This document shows, piece by piece, positions 32,600 through 46,090 of a stretch of 64,000 bases of DNA. Position numbers and translations under genes: made by a program. Each line of letters opens with the position of its first letter. The first letter of the stretch is position 1. The DNA is from Paramarasmius palmivorus (lineage: Eukaryota > Basidiomycota > Agaricomycetes > Agaricales > Marasmiaceae): positions 1-64,000 of the forward strand of contig JAYKXP010000147.1 of the NCBI GenBank assembly GCA_037176845.1, read 5' to 3'. Under the pieces are notes generated by a model that was not told the DNA's origin, did no database searches, and worked only from the letters and a program-made list of their open reading frames with translations.

Positions 32600-35500
32600 A
32601 GCTCTCGCTCTGGGCCATGTCAAAGCAGACTGGAGCCCCACTTCTCCTTCCTTCTGTACATCTTCTACCTCCTCCTTCTCCATACTGAGGTGAGTGCCCA
32701 GATTCCTTGCTGACCGATATACACTAATAGCCATATCCTATCACCTTTAGGCTACATTCACGTAGTTGATACCACGTCAACATCGGTGCTATAACGCCTG
32801 CCTCCAAAGTCACTGTAAATCATGTCTATGCGCTCACAAGCGAAGCTCACCTTTGACTTGAAAGTGGGTTCTATGAAGGAAACATCACCAGTACCAGCTT
32901 CCAAGCTGATCCGAGTTAACATTATTGATGCTCCAGGGCTATAAGTACGTCGCCGCTTCTGCACCGTACACTATACCTCTACAAATTGTGTTTTGTTGAA
33001 TCTAGGCTCGAACTCTAGCCTTCGACAGCACGGCGACCAGAGCCTATCGAGCATTCGGCCGGTCTGCACATGGTCAACTCGCTACTCTTATGTTGGCGGC
33101 CAAGCCCGTGAAGGTAGGTGTTAGCTCTCTTGTTCATCAAATTGTGATGCTCAGCTTGTCCTTATTCTCCCGCAGATTCTCGCTCAGTCAATTGGACGAC
33201 TGAATTCCAGCGTTCCGAGCACAAGGGAGAGAGAACCCTGTCGCAACATGGTTCTGTCACGACCCTATGTACGTCGCTGTCATAATTCCCATGTACTATC
33301 CATACTTACAGCAACCACGCTATTTCTCGGGTTCTTCGAACATGTGAACTGTGGTTTCAATGTGCGTCCATGACTCAGCTCTCCATTATCCTAATCTACT
33401 CCGACTGCCCATGTTCCTCGATGTCGGCGTACCATCTGGATAAAGATCTATGCTGATCTGTGAAGTTGGGCAAGAGATATCACGAGTCGGATTCTTGGAG
33501 GCCTACTGCCGTCATTGTACCTTGATCTTTCCGTGCACGCTCCGAAAGTGAGTGTTACTTACCCACATAATCTTTTGATAGTAACGGGTGTGATTAGGCG
33601 TGCATCTACTAGCTAGGCAAACGCACGATCTAAGGCTAGGTTCACGATCCAAGAATTATACGGTAGACTTTTCAGGTATGTTTATGTTCTGTTGTTCGTG
33701 CAGCACATGCTCATGTTGCTATCCAGATAGATACATCCTATGCTAGCTTCACCATTGGTTACCCCCGTTGTTTCTCTATATCGATCGGATGGCTACCTAA
33801 GGTATGTTCTTCTTTCTAGCTTGTGCCATGCATTCCCGTTTTGACATAGTTCGAGTGATAGTAATACAATCGTCAAATCGAGTACAAGTCAGTTCTGTTT
33901 GCTTTGCGACATTGAAATCCCTGAATCATGGTAAGTGTCGTCTTTCCAGTTGCTGTACTTGCCGCATCTCTCTTGATGAGCCATGGCTCACATCACTATC
34001 TATTGATCCTGAAGACGGACATCTTGCGGTCGCCCCTGTGGCTATCAGTCATGGTACTGTACTGATATCTGAGCATTGGAATACACCTCACGGTTAGTGC
34101 AACACGATCCGTGCTTGCTCACCCACTCATGCGTTGCTTTATAGCTGACACCAATCTCTGGGTGCTGATTCAGCAACTCTAGTATTCATCTTAATCTCGC
34201 CCGTATGCTCGTTCATCTCCTTTGGTAAATGACAAAGATCAATGACGGATATTCCTGGGATCTTTTAGTACACGACTATCTGCGTATTGGGTTCGATATA
34301 CTTGCCTTTTTCTTACGCGCTGAGTACATCTAGGACTTGTGCTTTGTGTTAGAAACATAAGCTTTGGTCGATGGCATCTGTCTTGTCCTCGATGCACCAC
34401 GTTTGAGTTTTCTGGGCTTGATATCACTCATCTCGTAGCTTTTTTCTCTATCTTTCCTCGTGCTTACATTCAGACCTTTGAATGTCAAATCAGCCTTCTC
34501 AACATCAGTCAACTGTTTATGCGTCCGCTCCAAGATGGGGAGCGTGTCCGTGTCATATGCCTGTGGCTTAATCAAAGTAAGTTTTGAAGTCAATCCTCGA
34601 TCAACATATCTCATTGTGATACCTGTGTGATGTCCTAGGGTTCATCTTCATTGTACTTTCTGTGAACAATAACACCTGAGAGCCGTTACTTCCCTCAAGA
34701 TCAAAGTACCCTGTATCTGGATACTATGCTGGACCGTCTCGGCAAAGTCAAAGGACGGATATGCTAGGTGTCTTGGTGATTTCCGATTAATCTCGTGTCG
34801 TTCTCATGTTCCTATGCCGGATGGGGTGCAACTTGTCGCTTTCACATACTGACATGCTTACACACTATCGTTTAGATTGGTATTAATCGAATGTCTGAAC
34901 TGGCGCTGTATTCATTTAGTAATGTGCCCGGTCGATCTGAAAGTAAGTGATACCTGTTCTCTATGTCCAACTGCCGTTCTCATGGTCGTGATTCCACGTA
35001 GATCACTGCGGCACTTTTAATGCTTCGGGCGCGGGAGATAAGATTGACATCCCTGTGAGTTCCATCCTTTGTAATTCCCTGCCGCTCACTCTCAGCTTCG
35101 ACTACTTCGTTGGTCAGGCAAACTCAGTCTAAACAGTTTGATACGTTCTCAGCTTCGGTGCCCCTAGGTGCGTTCACGATTGTTCTTCATTCATCTAGAG
35201 TCATAGTACTCTACTGACAGTATCCAAAACAAAGCGTCCGCGATGAAATTGTCGCCCTGCCATTCATGAGGTCGTGCTACCTCACTAACGCACGTTTATC
35301 AAAGCTAGAACATGTTCCGATAACCAACTTCCAGTTCGACGTACCTTGGTCGCTGATATCTTGCTGGAACTTGAAAGGGTATTATTGACCCCAATTTATT
35401 GGGCTATATCAAGGTACGGCAGGTATGTTGTTGCCCTTGATATCTGACTGACGCAGCCTGTGATTTTTCCCTTTTCTACTCTGGATATAGAGAACCTCAA

Positions 35501-35700
35501 TGTGGCGTAAACTTGACGAATGCTGAACGCCTCAACCACTCACCTAAGGTTTCATCTTATCGGGTTGCTTGTGCTTGCCCAAGAACCAACATAGCCTTAG
35601 CAAAGTGTTGAAACATTAGCAGTTCCTCGGAAAACTGCAGAATTCATTGTTCATCTCAGTATGTTCAGACATTCACGGCCAAGAACAGGAAAACTAGGTA
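32600..35700 (+). other. Relics of the multi-exon family, copy 3
   Basis: The block at 32,822-32,930 (MSMRSQAKLTFDLKVGSMKE) is the counterpart of 22,588-22,702 in copy 1. It is followed by splice-like junctions and further short coding-like pieces. A stop soon after (IIDAPGL then stop) and several others show that it does not form one open frame in any simple splicing. No function can be given. Confidence 0.3.
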
Positions 35701-38170
35701 CCTAAATATGAGAGCTACCTTGATTTAGCTTTTTGCCAGCCTTGCGAGTTTCGGATCCCGCTCCCATGACTATCTCGTCCATGTTCTCATGTCCATATGG
35801 ATGAAACTGGACGACCGACGCTTCGTAGTGCAGCGATATTACTTTCCGTACCTCCCCTTTGCTCTAGACGCTAATTCAGTTGCGTAGATTAGGCAAGAAC
35901 CCAACCTCAGTACAGGTGTTTGTTCATGCCTTTGGCGAGGCGCGATGAACGAGTACCCATGTATTGATTCACGTAACTGCCAATAAAGTAGAACCCTGAC
36001 GTTATTTATCCACAACGAATTTCTTTGACGTTGGAGATTTCTCTCACTCGCAACAAATCAAGAGATGGCGGGGCAGGGAGATTGGGATCTGTAGACCCAA
36101 TAAAAAACTGGTTTCGCTGCCTTTGCATCGTAAAATGCCGGATAAGAGCTGTCCAGAAGCGATGACAACGAACATTCGACAGACAACGGGTTGAGAACCG
36201 TCTCGGGGTATCAAAGCTATCCGTGTCTCGGAGAATGGACACTCGTCACGACTTTTCGAGCCTTGGATGCAGTGGAAGGTTGAGATTTGCGGAAGATAGA
36301 CGATTTTGAATAGGTAAACATTGAGAAACAGGACGTGTTTACTCAATGAAAATCTCGCAACCTCCAGAAACGTCGCTCGATAGCATTATCGTGATGTACA
36401 ATATTCAAGTACGTTCTTGAATCACAATGAATCGAATCATCAGGATTCCGCTTCCTTTTCGACCTGAAATGCTTGATACGCCTTTCCTAGAAACGAACAA
36501 AACCCCCAGGCTGGAAGGGAAACGTTCGAGTCGGGGTGTTGAAGGTTTATGCGCCTCTCACAGAATGGGAGAGGCGTAGTCGGAAAGTCGAAAGTACGTG
36601 CCTTTTAATGGATAACACGAAGAGGTTCAGAGCAGGAGAAGCTGTTCAGGGGTCGGGTGCAGCAAGTCACAAGAAAGGCCCGGAGATGGCGTGTGCATAA
36701 ACCAGGATATCACTCAGAAAGAAGCTTGATATGGCGGGATCTCGGTAGTACCTTGTGTGTCCGATAACCAGAATAACACCGTTAAAGTGAAAGACCAGTC
36801 TACAGAACGGAGATGCCAGGCTCAACATTCGAGATCAGGTCCTCGTGAGCGGCTGGATAATCATCCGAAGGTAGCTGTAGAGTGGAATGGAGCGGGGCGG
36901 TGCGTTCTTGGGATCTGATAGGAAGGTATCTTGATTTGAAGTATTATCCCAGTGCCCATCCTTTATTGTGACTATTCGAAAAGATTTCGGGGAAGCACCT
37001 AATGAGAAGAATACTCAGAGAGCCGAGGATAGAACCGAGCCGGTCATGGTGGTGCGAAAAGAAGCGTTATCGTCGTGGGAAACGATGTCGACAGCTTCTT
37101 GATCCCGGACCACGACAACGTTTCTTTTTTCTTCCAACGTACCGCATGAAAATCCAAATGAATCGCAGTATCCTAAGGTACGTTTTTCCTCGAGTCACGG
37201 CACATTATTTCGATAGTGGTTGAGGTCAGATCACTTCCAGTAGAGGATGTTCCCTGGTCACACAAAGATGCTGGAAAGGTATTCTGGAAAGGGCTGCACG
37301 TTGATGGATACCGAGGGAAAGACTTGGTGCGTTGCCGTGGTCTCATGGTATCCGATGCGTGCTGACTATGAGGATAGCTTTCAGGCATTTTGTATACCTG
37401 GGCCTGTCAGCGACCAGAACAAATCATAGTCACTCTCAAATCTACAAGTACCCCACAGAACTTGCAAATTCATAGCTTGGATCCGAATTCGTTGGGAAAG
37501 GCATCAAGAGGAAGGCTGGGACGGATAGATTCGGTATTGAACGTGCGCGCAAAGGTAGAGCTTAGGTATCGGAGGGCATACGTACGTTTCTCGCTCAGGC
37601 TTTCCTTTCGCATGATAACTAACGATATCTCCTTGCTAATACGCAGGAGCTTCCGGGCAAGACTTAAGGAGCAAGACTCAAAGAAAGCAATCAAGAACGA
37701 GTGAAGACCGTGCAACTGCCAGATTTCACCCCATTTTCGTTGTCCAATTCTCCGACGGCATCGTAATGCACCGACTCGAAGAATCAACTACTATTGAAAG
37801 TATGGTTCCGCCATGTTTCTCGAAATCTTCGTACTCGCTTACGCGGTACGTACCAGATTTATATACAGTATCTCGGGATGCTGTGTGCAAAGGCATGGTC
37901 ATCGGGTGCTTGCTTGTTAGTGGCTCGGAATAGCTAATATTGGAATGAGCAGTGGGCGATGTGGATGCCGCAGGAAGGACAGAGTATGTGTATCGCCAGG
38001 TGGAGCTTCGTGAATGGCCAATCGACTGGATCTGATACCATAGGTGGATGTAATTTTCCTGGGTAGTGGAGCTCTAGTTATGGGATAAAGATGGTGTTAG
38101 TAGCATGTATTCTCCTGTGGTTGCATGTATAAATTTGGGAATCGAAGCCCATCGCTTGCGCGAAGAAACG
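35701..38170. other. Gene-free stretch, partly matching 19.9-20.3 kb
   Basis: No gene is supported. Around 37,058-37,140 it matches 20,100-20,220, and its position upstream of another copy of the multi-exon family is the same as there. Open frames on both strands (for example 37,390-37,704 plus) lack domains. Confidence 0.35.
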
Positions 38171-38171
38171 C

Positions 38172-39930
38172 GTGTCTTGGCGCCATGACGTAGTGTGCCT
38201 GGAAGTCCAGACCGTTGATGTAAGCGGGGCTTTTTTTTCTGCCTCCGCCTTTTTCCCCTTTCCTTTGCTCACCGACGACCACAAAAGACGTTCAGTTCCA
38301 ACATGGACAACGACTACACGCGACTATCGCGCTGACACCATTCACCAATCTATCCTGAGAGTCTGCCAGGCAATTAGGCAACCAAGGCCCCCAATTACAA
38401 TTATTTCGCTCCTCTTCACACAGCGACTTTTGTCCGAATCCCCAATCATGCTCCCCCACATTCGGCTTTCCAACGATTGCCTCCTTTTCCCCGATAAGCT
38501 CGAATGCTCTGCAAGAAGGACTTCATCCTTCTACAACCGGCTCCTCCAAAACCGCTCCTCTTGCCGCTCCGCCTGCGATATCGATCAGTGATCCTTTCAG
38601 GGAGACTTGGACGTATGTGATATTCCCCTACTCCCCTTCTCCTTCCTTTGGCTCATATTCCTGTTAGATCCATCAACAAGGAACGTAATTCAACTATTGA
38701 CTCACGAGTCACGATGCAGAAAAAGTGCGCTCGATAGGATACATACAACTGGTAATGGTTGTCGTCCTGTGAGTCTACTCTGTCCCTTGTCCCAATATCC
38801 TCTAATACTCGAATGAGTGCTAATCATACAGCTTGCAGTTCTCATACGGTACCCGAGCCATTTCACTACCAAGGCCATGAAGACCAAACATAGATGTAAA
38901 CTATTCGGCGGTAAAGCGGGTTCTTGAAGAGAATATTTTCAGGTATGTGCACACTATTGGTTTGAATCGCCCCTTTCACACGTTGGTCTACCGTATATCT
39001 CTTTCTACCCCGATGTCGTTCCCGCATCTTTGTTACGTCTTTCCTTGTTCATGCCGCACCATTCCTCTTCCGCGTTTCCGTTCTTCATATTCCATTTCTT
39101 CCTAAAGCTAACATTGGGTCCAGTAGATCTCAAATAACAACTGAACGTATCATGGCCTCGACGTTCGACTACTACCACAGCCGACCCTTTCTCTTCTGGA
39201 TGAGAGATAGCTGCGTATTAACTAGCAGGCTCAAGGTAAATTTCCAGACAACTTCTTTGTCGAGGTACTTTGATATTAATACGACGTTGTAGGATGACCT
39301 TTGAACTTTCGAACAACAATCCCGATTATGAGTGAAAGATCTTCGTTACAGTATGCTCGCTAGCATAATTCCAGTTCTCTCGTACCTTTGAGCTTCGGTG
39401 AACATTTCAAAGGTGAGCGTTCGTTACTATTCGTGCTCTCCTCGAGTGCTAATCGGTACGATCTCGACTTCTAGGATCTAAAACATTGTATTTGTCCCTT
39501 TACAGGTCTGGGCATAGACTACCCTGTCACACTCAAAGGTATGTTGTACTTCCTATCTATTGAGCTCGTCAAACTCATTCTAGCTACAGGAGACATATAC
39601 TTCCTCTAGATCGTACATGGCGCCAACAAGGATTCGACGTTCTACAGAAAGGATTTCGAAGAACTCTGCTCGCATTCAAGCACTTGGTTGTTCCCGTTCC
39701 ACGTTCATCTCTCGGCATAATCATCTTATTTCTACCGCACATTCGATGTATCTACGTTGACGCTATGGATAATTGAGATTTCACTTTCAATACCCCCCAT
39801 TGAGTTTGAGCGTGATAGTGGCCTCATACTCGATAATTGTTCTTCTCATCGCTCGGGCCCAAGGTATCCACGAAACCGAAGCTTCTGTTCCTTCATCTCG
39901 CTGACTGGGTTATATAGAGGTCGTTCTCTT
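38172..39930 (+). other. Relics of the multi-exon family, copy 4
   Basis: The first part (38,172-38,600) resembles the starts of the copies at 21,290 and 42,480 in nucleotide pattern: a Pro/Ser-rich stretch after a T/C-rich run, then GTATGT-type junctions. Later short blocks with splice-like borders continue to about 39,800. I cannot assemble an open frame. It is followed directly by the 3' flank of the membrane-protein gene at 40,237. Confidence 0.3.
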
Positions 39931-40236
39931 GCATAAACACAACTAAAATGTCAGAGTAAGGGCTTTAGGAAGTTTCGATAGATAGACAAGCATATGAGTA
40001 GAAATCGAGAACGTGATGAAGATATGGACGGCAATAGCTTTATAGACAACCAAGATAGCAAGCAAAACGATAGCGGCGGTGCGTAGCGGATATACATAGG
40101 CGAAAGCAGGATGGAAAGCAAATAAACGAAACGAGATAGCATGAATATGACAACAGATAGACAAAAGCGCTGAACATACGAAGAACGAATTAGCTTAACA
40201 GTTCGTTCATCGAGTGAAAGAAGTAGACACACTAGA

Positions 40237-41986
40237 TCAACTAATGTGTGGGATGAAAGTCGTCCATTGAACGGTTTGATATGCGCCTGGCGAGAGATCA
40301 CGTATTGAGGTGAACGCGATGACGATGAGCGTGGTGCGGAAGACAGTGTATGCGAGGGAAAGTATGAGCATGATAATGATTACCATATTTGTAACCCACG
40401 TCGGAGCTGAATCTTCCAACTTCTTGACATACCCATGCAAAAGCCCCATCGCAACTGGCGCAGCCGCAACTGCAACTGCTGATATCCGCCAAAGCAGCTG
40501 TTCGGTATGTGTCGGAAATTGGAAAACCCATGGGATGCAGTGGATGGCGCCGAAGAGAGCGGCGATTCCATAGACGGCGATGTATAGGTAGGGAGGGTCG
40601 TTGCCTAACCGGGAGGAGATTGGGATGGCGAGGTCTCTGTTGTCGGTATCTCGGAGGATTCGCTCGCATACAACAAGGATGTGGTATGGGATCCATAGCG
40701 GAAGGAGGAGTACCCGGATGAATGTGTTGTGTGGGCGTTTATCAAAGATGTAGTTGGCATAAATATAGTCCATAATCGCACCAGGCCCCTCCCTGCACGT
40801 CCCCCAGAACCCTTCCTTCTCCCCATCTGTATCCCCTCCCGCCGACTTCTCTGTCTGTTTCCAATACACCCTCACAGGATGCCTAACTCGCAGGGGCTTG
40901 TTCCACCATAGAAAGTATGTCCCAAAGTTCAGGATAGCAAACCCAACAGTGATGATCTCCAGCTCCGTGATAGCCAGACCCTCGACGGCACGAGCGATGA
41001 CCTGCATGATGAACCAGATGGTTTGGATGATGGCGATGGATTTGGTGATGACGTCGGCATGGCTTCTGTCTTTGATCTCGTCCTCGGTGATGGTGATGTA
41101 GCCTTTGGCGACAAGGAACTCGAGGATAGTTTCAGGTATGGGGGTTGACGGCTCTTTCTGGGGTGCTGTCGATGGTGCAGTGGGTTCGGGTGAAGTTGTC
41201 AATGGGGTTTTCTCCTCAGGTATGGGCAGTTCCGAAGCCTTCTCATCCTCGTGAGACTGGAAGACCGAATCAACATAGCTCCATACAACGAAAAATGCAC
41301 ACTCACCTGGCCTTCCTGTATGTTTCCAATGGGGTCCCGACATCTCTCGCATTTCTCGCATCTTTCACATCTCCCACATCTCCCACGGTATCTCTTGACA
41401 TCACCCCACAGTTTTTCTGCGTGGCCTTCGTATGGTAGAAGACCATATTGATAGCCTCTATCCCTGTCCCATAGATACCCGCAGAACTTATCCCCATTGT
41501 ATAACGCGAATCCACCCATGATGACGAAGAAACCGTGTGACATTCCCCAACCGTACTTGTCTGAGAGGGTAGAATTAGCTGCTGTGCCGTTATTAGAACC
41601 GGATACGCACCCCTGAACTTATCTCGAATCTTTTTCGCCTGCTCCCTCTGCCTCATAGCCCACAATATCATGATCTCCGGCGCAAGAAGTGCAATGACCA
41701 TCAACTCGACGTTTTGATAAATTGCGACTGCAGGATCCCATCGACGCCCACTCCATTCGTCTTCCATGAAATCAAACTTCTCCACAAGCGGAATGTTGGG
41801 GTGGATGGCTACCCATGTGCAGATGAAGATCACGGAGAGGCAGCTCCAGATAATCCCAGTGGTAGTACGGCAGCCGTTGATGTCGATGCATTCCCCGGTT
41901 ATGGGATCGAAGGATGTGGAGTTGTTAGTGGAGGCGGCGGAGAGGCTGGAGGCGATAGGCCTCGCAAGGGCGTAGAGTAGGAGCAT
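40237..41986 (-). CDS. Multi-pass membrane protein, 549 aa (family copy 2)
   Basis: Closest relative in the window is the 529-aa protein at 25,143-26,831. Exons are 41,611-41,986, 41,307-41,560 and 40,237-41,256; introns 50 nt each; phases agree. It has the same plan: signal-like start (MLLLYALARPIASSLSAAS), CIDINGC, then membrane segments including GIIWSCLSVIFICTWVAIHP, ELMVIALLAPEIMILW, GMSHGFFVIMGGF, WFIMQVIARAVEGLAITELE, IAVYGIAALFGAIHCIPWVF and VIIIMLILSLAYTVFRTTLI. Differences: a Cys-rich insertion at the end of exon 2 encoded by five tandem 9-bp units, and a Pro/Glu/Thr-rich linker at the start of exon 3. Function unknown. Start at 41,986 is the ATG before the signal-like segment. Confidence 0.8.
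41340..41384 (-). repeat. Five tandem 9-bp units encoding C-G/E-R/K repeats
   Basis: On the minus strand the units read GGGAGATGT, GGGAGATGT, GAAAGATGC, GAGAAATGC, GAGAGATGT. In the frame of the 549-aa protein they encode CGRCERCEKCERC-type spacing, that is Cys every third residue. The 529-aa paralogue has no such stretch at this place. Confidence 0.7.
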
Positions 41987-42060
41987 CGAAGGGTGAGGAA
42001 GGGAGCCAGGGTTATGCGAGATTTATGCATGGAGGACATGCGTTGAGCGTATTGTTCGTG

Positions 42061-42090
42061 TGTTGTACATGCCGGCGTCTACTATGACAG
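42061..42090. promoter_or_regulatory. Conserved box upstream of membrane-protein gene, copy 2
   Basis: GCCGGCGTCTACTATGACAG with flanking TGTTGTACAT, 75 bp upstream of the start at 41,986. It matches 26,888-26,917 almost base for base and 29,704-29,734 closely. Candidate promoter element or leader for the family. Confidence 0.45.
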
Positions 42091-42479
42091 GTAGAACAAT
42101 GCACAGTCACTGCGGTGGAGCAGATGAGTGGCGGGCGGCCCGACAGGAATGGCGTGTTGGAGAAGCCAAGAATAGCGAGAAGCATGGAAATGAAGATTTT
42201 GAGCGCTAAGATGTGATCATGGAAGAGAAGAACAAACCTGGGGTGAACCTGTGACCATTCGGTCTTTTCGGACTTCTATTTGCCGGCCGAACCATGATTC
42301 TCTTCTTTCTCTCTTGCACTGTTACCATATAGTTGTATCTTGGGCTTTATTGAGCCTGTAAATCATCCTGCTGATGAATCATACCGAGCCGTAGGTAGAG
42401 ATTGGGTAGGATATCCTGGGGTACCGATACTCTGGTTCACTGAATCCAAAACGTGTCTTGGCGCCCACATGTACCTGAG

Positions 42480-45400
42480 GCAGTGTCTGCCAGGCACGAT
42501 AACGTCAGCAAATTTTAATTTACTTCCTTTTGCTTCCTTCTTTCCCTCTTTACGCGTTCTCCCCCGACCATACGACTGCAGGTATGCCAGCTAATCGCAA
42601 CACCGACTTCAATTACCAAAACTACACGTCAATGCCCCTCCCTGCCTTCTTCTATACGACTTGTCCGCCGGATCCACTCCAACACGAGCATCCCATTCCT
42701 TTCGCTCCTTTCTACGATATAGGACGCGACAATGCAGTCTGCATCCCCTGAAGTCTCCAAGATATTCTCCTCCCTTCCTCCACCTAATACCTCTTCCTCT
42801 CACAAGCTCGACGAACACCAAGTCCCGGCGAGAAGGACAGCCTACGCCCCCACTGACTGGCTCCTCTGATGCACTGTTCTCAATGCAACACCTATTCCTT
42901 TGCGTGCTGCGGATATGCATCACGCTGCTACTGAGTCGTATGTGCTCATCCCCTTCCTCTCCTTCCACTGTACTGACATCCTTCTTATAGATACTCCCCA
43001 ACCCGTTGCACGCCCAATAGCAATTCACATACCAGAGACCTCGTATTTGGCAAAGATAAGACTGGTCGGAAACGGTCTGAGATGAGGGATAGGCATACCT
43101 CTGGTGACGACGACTGAGGCCGCATTGGATAGTCGATACCTGTACTCTGTACGTGGCTCTTCCTTCATCACCTTTTCCTATCTCTGTCCATTTCGATGCC
43201 TCGTTTCATGTCTTTACTTTCTCTAAAGAGTGAAAGGATCAAGGCTAAACCATTCTCTCTCTGTAGGACATCTGAAACATTCTTCGCTCCTCTCAGTCTC
43301 ATTATCTGTCAACGAAGCATGGTGACTGTCCAGAAGATACCCCCAGGCAAGTTCCCTGAACCAAGCTTGGAGCGTTTGCCGTCACTGGTCCTCTTTCCCC
43401 ATTTTTCGTGTTCTTTTGGTTCGTTGTGCCTCATTCCCAACCGAGCAACATGCACAACGCACGCCGTTTCAAAACCATTTCGTTCCTTTCTCGCATCCTC
43501 TTCTTCTTACTCAAGCTAACGCTATCACAAACCTAGGTTCCAGTGACTCAATAATATCACGGTTTATTTCTGGTTTCTAGGACGCAGAGTGTTTGTTCCG
43601 CAAGCCAAGGCGCGTATCCAAACCATTTCTAGACCAATTTATGCTAATACGATCACTCAGATTCAAGATGACCTGATACGTACCTGAAGACCATGACATC
43701 GATACCGAAGCTGCCATGTTCGAAAAAACAGTCGCGATGGTCTCTTGTCAAGCGTATACGAGCACCGTTTGATTTGGGAATCAACAGTTCCAGCTGTGTA
43801 AGTATATTTCTGTGTGCATGCTATACGCTACTAACATGATTATGCTCTAGTCAACGTTCGGACTATGGGATTTTCATTTCACCTTCGATACCCTGTTAAC
43901 CGAAGTAGACGAGACATTCCGCCGGCGCTTATTCGCTATTTTATTTGCTACTCTTGCGTTGGTGGTCAGTCTATACCCTCGCGTTGAAGGTAAGCCGATG
44001 CCGTTTTTGTTCCTTCTATCAAGCTTGTTCTTCTTATGCAGACGCTGACTTAGTACCCACTGCAATAGGTGACTACCAACGTTTCCAGCACAAAGAGCAA
44101 ACTCCGCCTCTCATTTCTGTTCAGACGACGAGTACAACGCCGTCATATGCCTCGTACATCCGTACTCACGCATACATATCCCTCAGATTCCATGAACCAG
44201 ACATGAATCTGACTGCGTGGGTTTAATGGGCGTTTTCAGCCCAGAACTGTTCGTTCTGATGCCTATACCAACGAAGGCCGCCTTTAGATTGAACAACTAC
44301 AGCAGCCTTTCGGAGCACCGCCAATCCTTAAACTCCGGGGGTTGAAGTTCCTATATGGATGGTTCCTTTCCCAAGTTCAGGAGTGAGGCAAGCGATACCC
44401 ATTGATCTCGGTCGTGTGCTTGTTTACCTGTTTGCAGATTCCGTTGGTATTGCTGTGGCTCGGCGAACTTTACGTAGGTAACTATTATTTACCTGTATAC
44501 TGCTCGAGTACTGATGGGTACAAGTAGCATCTCAGGAATCATCGTATGCGCATACTGGGTTTTGCTCTGTCACCTGGCTATATACATATTGGCTGTTTCA
44601 GACTGTGCTTCGAAGGAATTCAGACGTATCGTCGTCGGACTAGTTCTGAATCCTGGCTCTGTATCTCAACCGCGTAGATCTTCAAGTCGCGTCCTCCGAG
44701 TCGTATCTAGCTTGCGCTAGTCATTCTCATGTCGATAACTTATATTAATATTTTAAGCGATCGGTGTCGCGTCTATCGGGTCATTTCATCGATGAATCAC
44801 AAACAGTAAATGTTACCTTTCCAATTGCTTTGCTTGCCATTAGTTACGCTTAGTTCCTTCCTTATCCAGGACACGTGGGTAGGCATGTTATATTTGAGCA
44901 CGGCGCGAACAGTCTCGAGAATCCAGGCACTTTAGCCTCGATGAACCATGGTAACTTGAACGTTCGTGTAGCTTAGCTACTCTCGCGGCCGCAGCTTGGA
45001 CTTCCAGTTATTTGTAGTAGTCATAGTACTGAGGATATACTTCAATACTACATGTTTCGCTCGTTCGTATGTCTCAGATCCCATTGAAGAATCGAGGTAC
45101 TTTCCCTTGGCCAATGGGCTAACAAGAGATGGCCCGTGTTCGTTCAGCTCGCTATCCTAGCCCCTGTAGGAGCGACTCTATCACTTTTACAAGCATACTA
45201 GCATTCACTCTTAGTACCTAGAATACATATACATCCAATCGTTATGGTGTAGCCTTCGTTATCCACCTGGATGATCTTTCGTACATCTTCTATGGTTTAC
45301 CTGCCTCTATGAAGTACCCTGGCAACTAACGTGCACTTCGAAACGATTTTCAATCGCTGTGGGATAGCTTGACAGATTATCACAGCCATTCAAATGCTCG

Positions 45401-46090
45401 TCGATCGCAGGTAGAATGCAGATTTCATAAACGATGATTTAGGTATTAATTCCTGCTAGTCTTACCTCGAGAATTCCGGTTTAAATACTAGTAGTACAGT
45501 GTTTTCTATTGGCCACTCTGTCAAGTATGTGTTCTTTGCCAGCTGATACCCCTTCAAAGTCAAAGGTAAGTGAGCCGTTTCGTCCCTTGTGTCGTTATGC
45601 TTACCCTTGAGTTCCTATATTCAGTATTTCGTTACTGATACTCAGCCTAATGGATGATATGAATGGTTCAAGCGGACGGAAGTATGTCGATTTGGTGCTC
45701 AACTCTACAAGCCTCGGCAAGTTTCTAGTTCACTCTTCGTGCATATACTCACAACACGTGGCTAAGAATTCCTAACAATACCTCTGGAATGCTTCGCCCA
45801 ATGACTCGAGTGGTCACAAGCTTCCTAAGTATCTCTTTAGCCTGATCAATCACCGGCCGTGGTCGGGAAGCCCTTGTCAGCGCTTGCATTGAGGCGGATA
45901 GTGATAGTATGCACGTCAGCATATTTCTTGTATCCGTCGGCTTCGGCGAAAGTTTTTCAAAGGTACGTGTTCCTTACTATATACCAACAAACCCCTCTAG
46001 TACTAACAGATGTGTCAAGGCACCAAAACTGTGTCTATGTTCTTACTCACGTGAATTAGAGTGGTATACATCGTTCTAATGCTGGGATCG
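42480..46090 (+). other. Relics of the multi-exon family, copy 5, then gene-free DNA
   Basis: From about 42,480 the sequence parallels 21,310-21,760 (GAGGCAGTG, T/C-rich intron-like run, then LHVNAPP against FHVNSSR; later CSLHPLKSPRYSPP against CGLHPSKPPKYSPH). A candidate intron at about 42,938-42,990 and further splice-like junctions to about 44,230 are seen. Stops interrupt each candidate frame. The only other open frames (for example 44,514-44,720) are short. From 44,750 to 46,090 I see nothing I can support. Confidence 0.3.
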
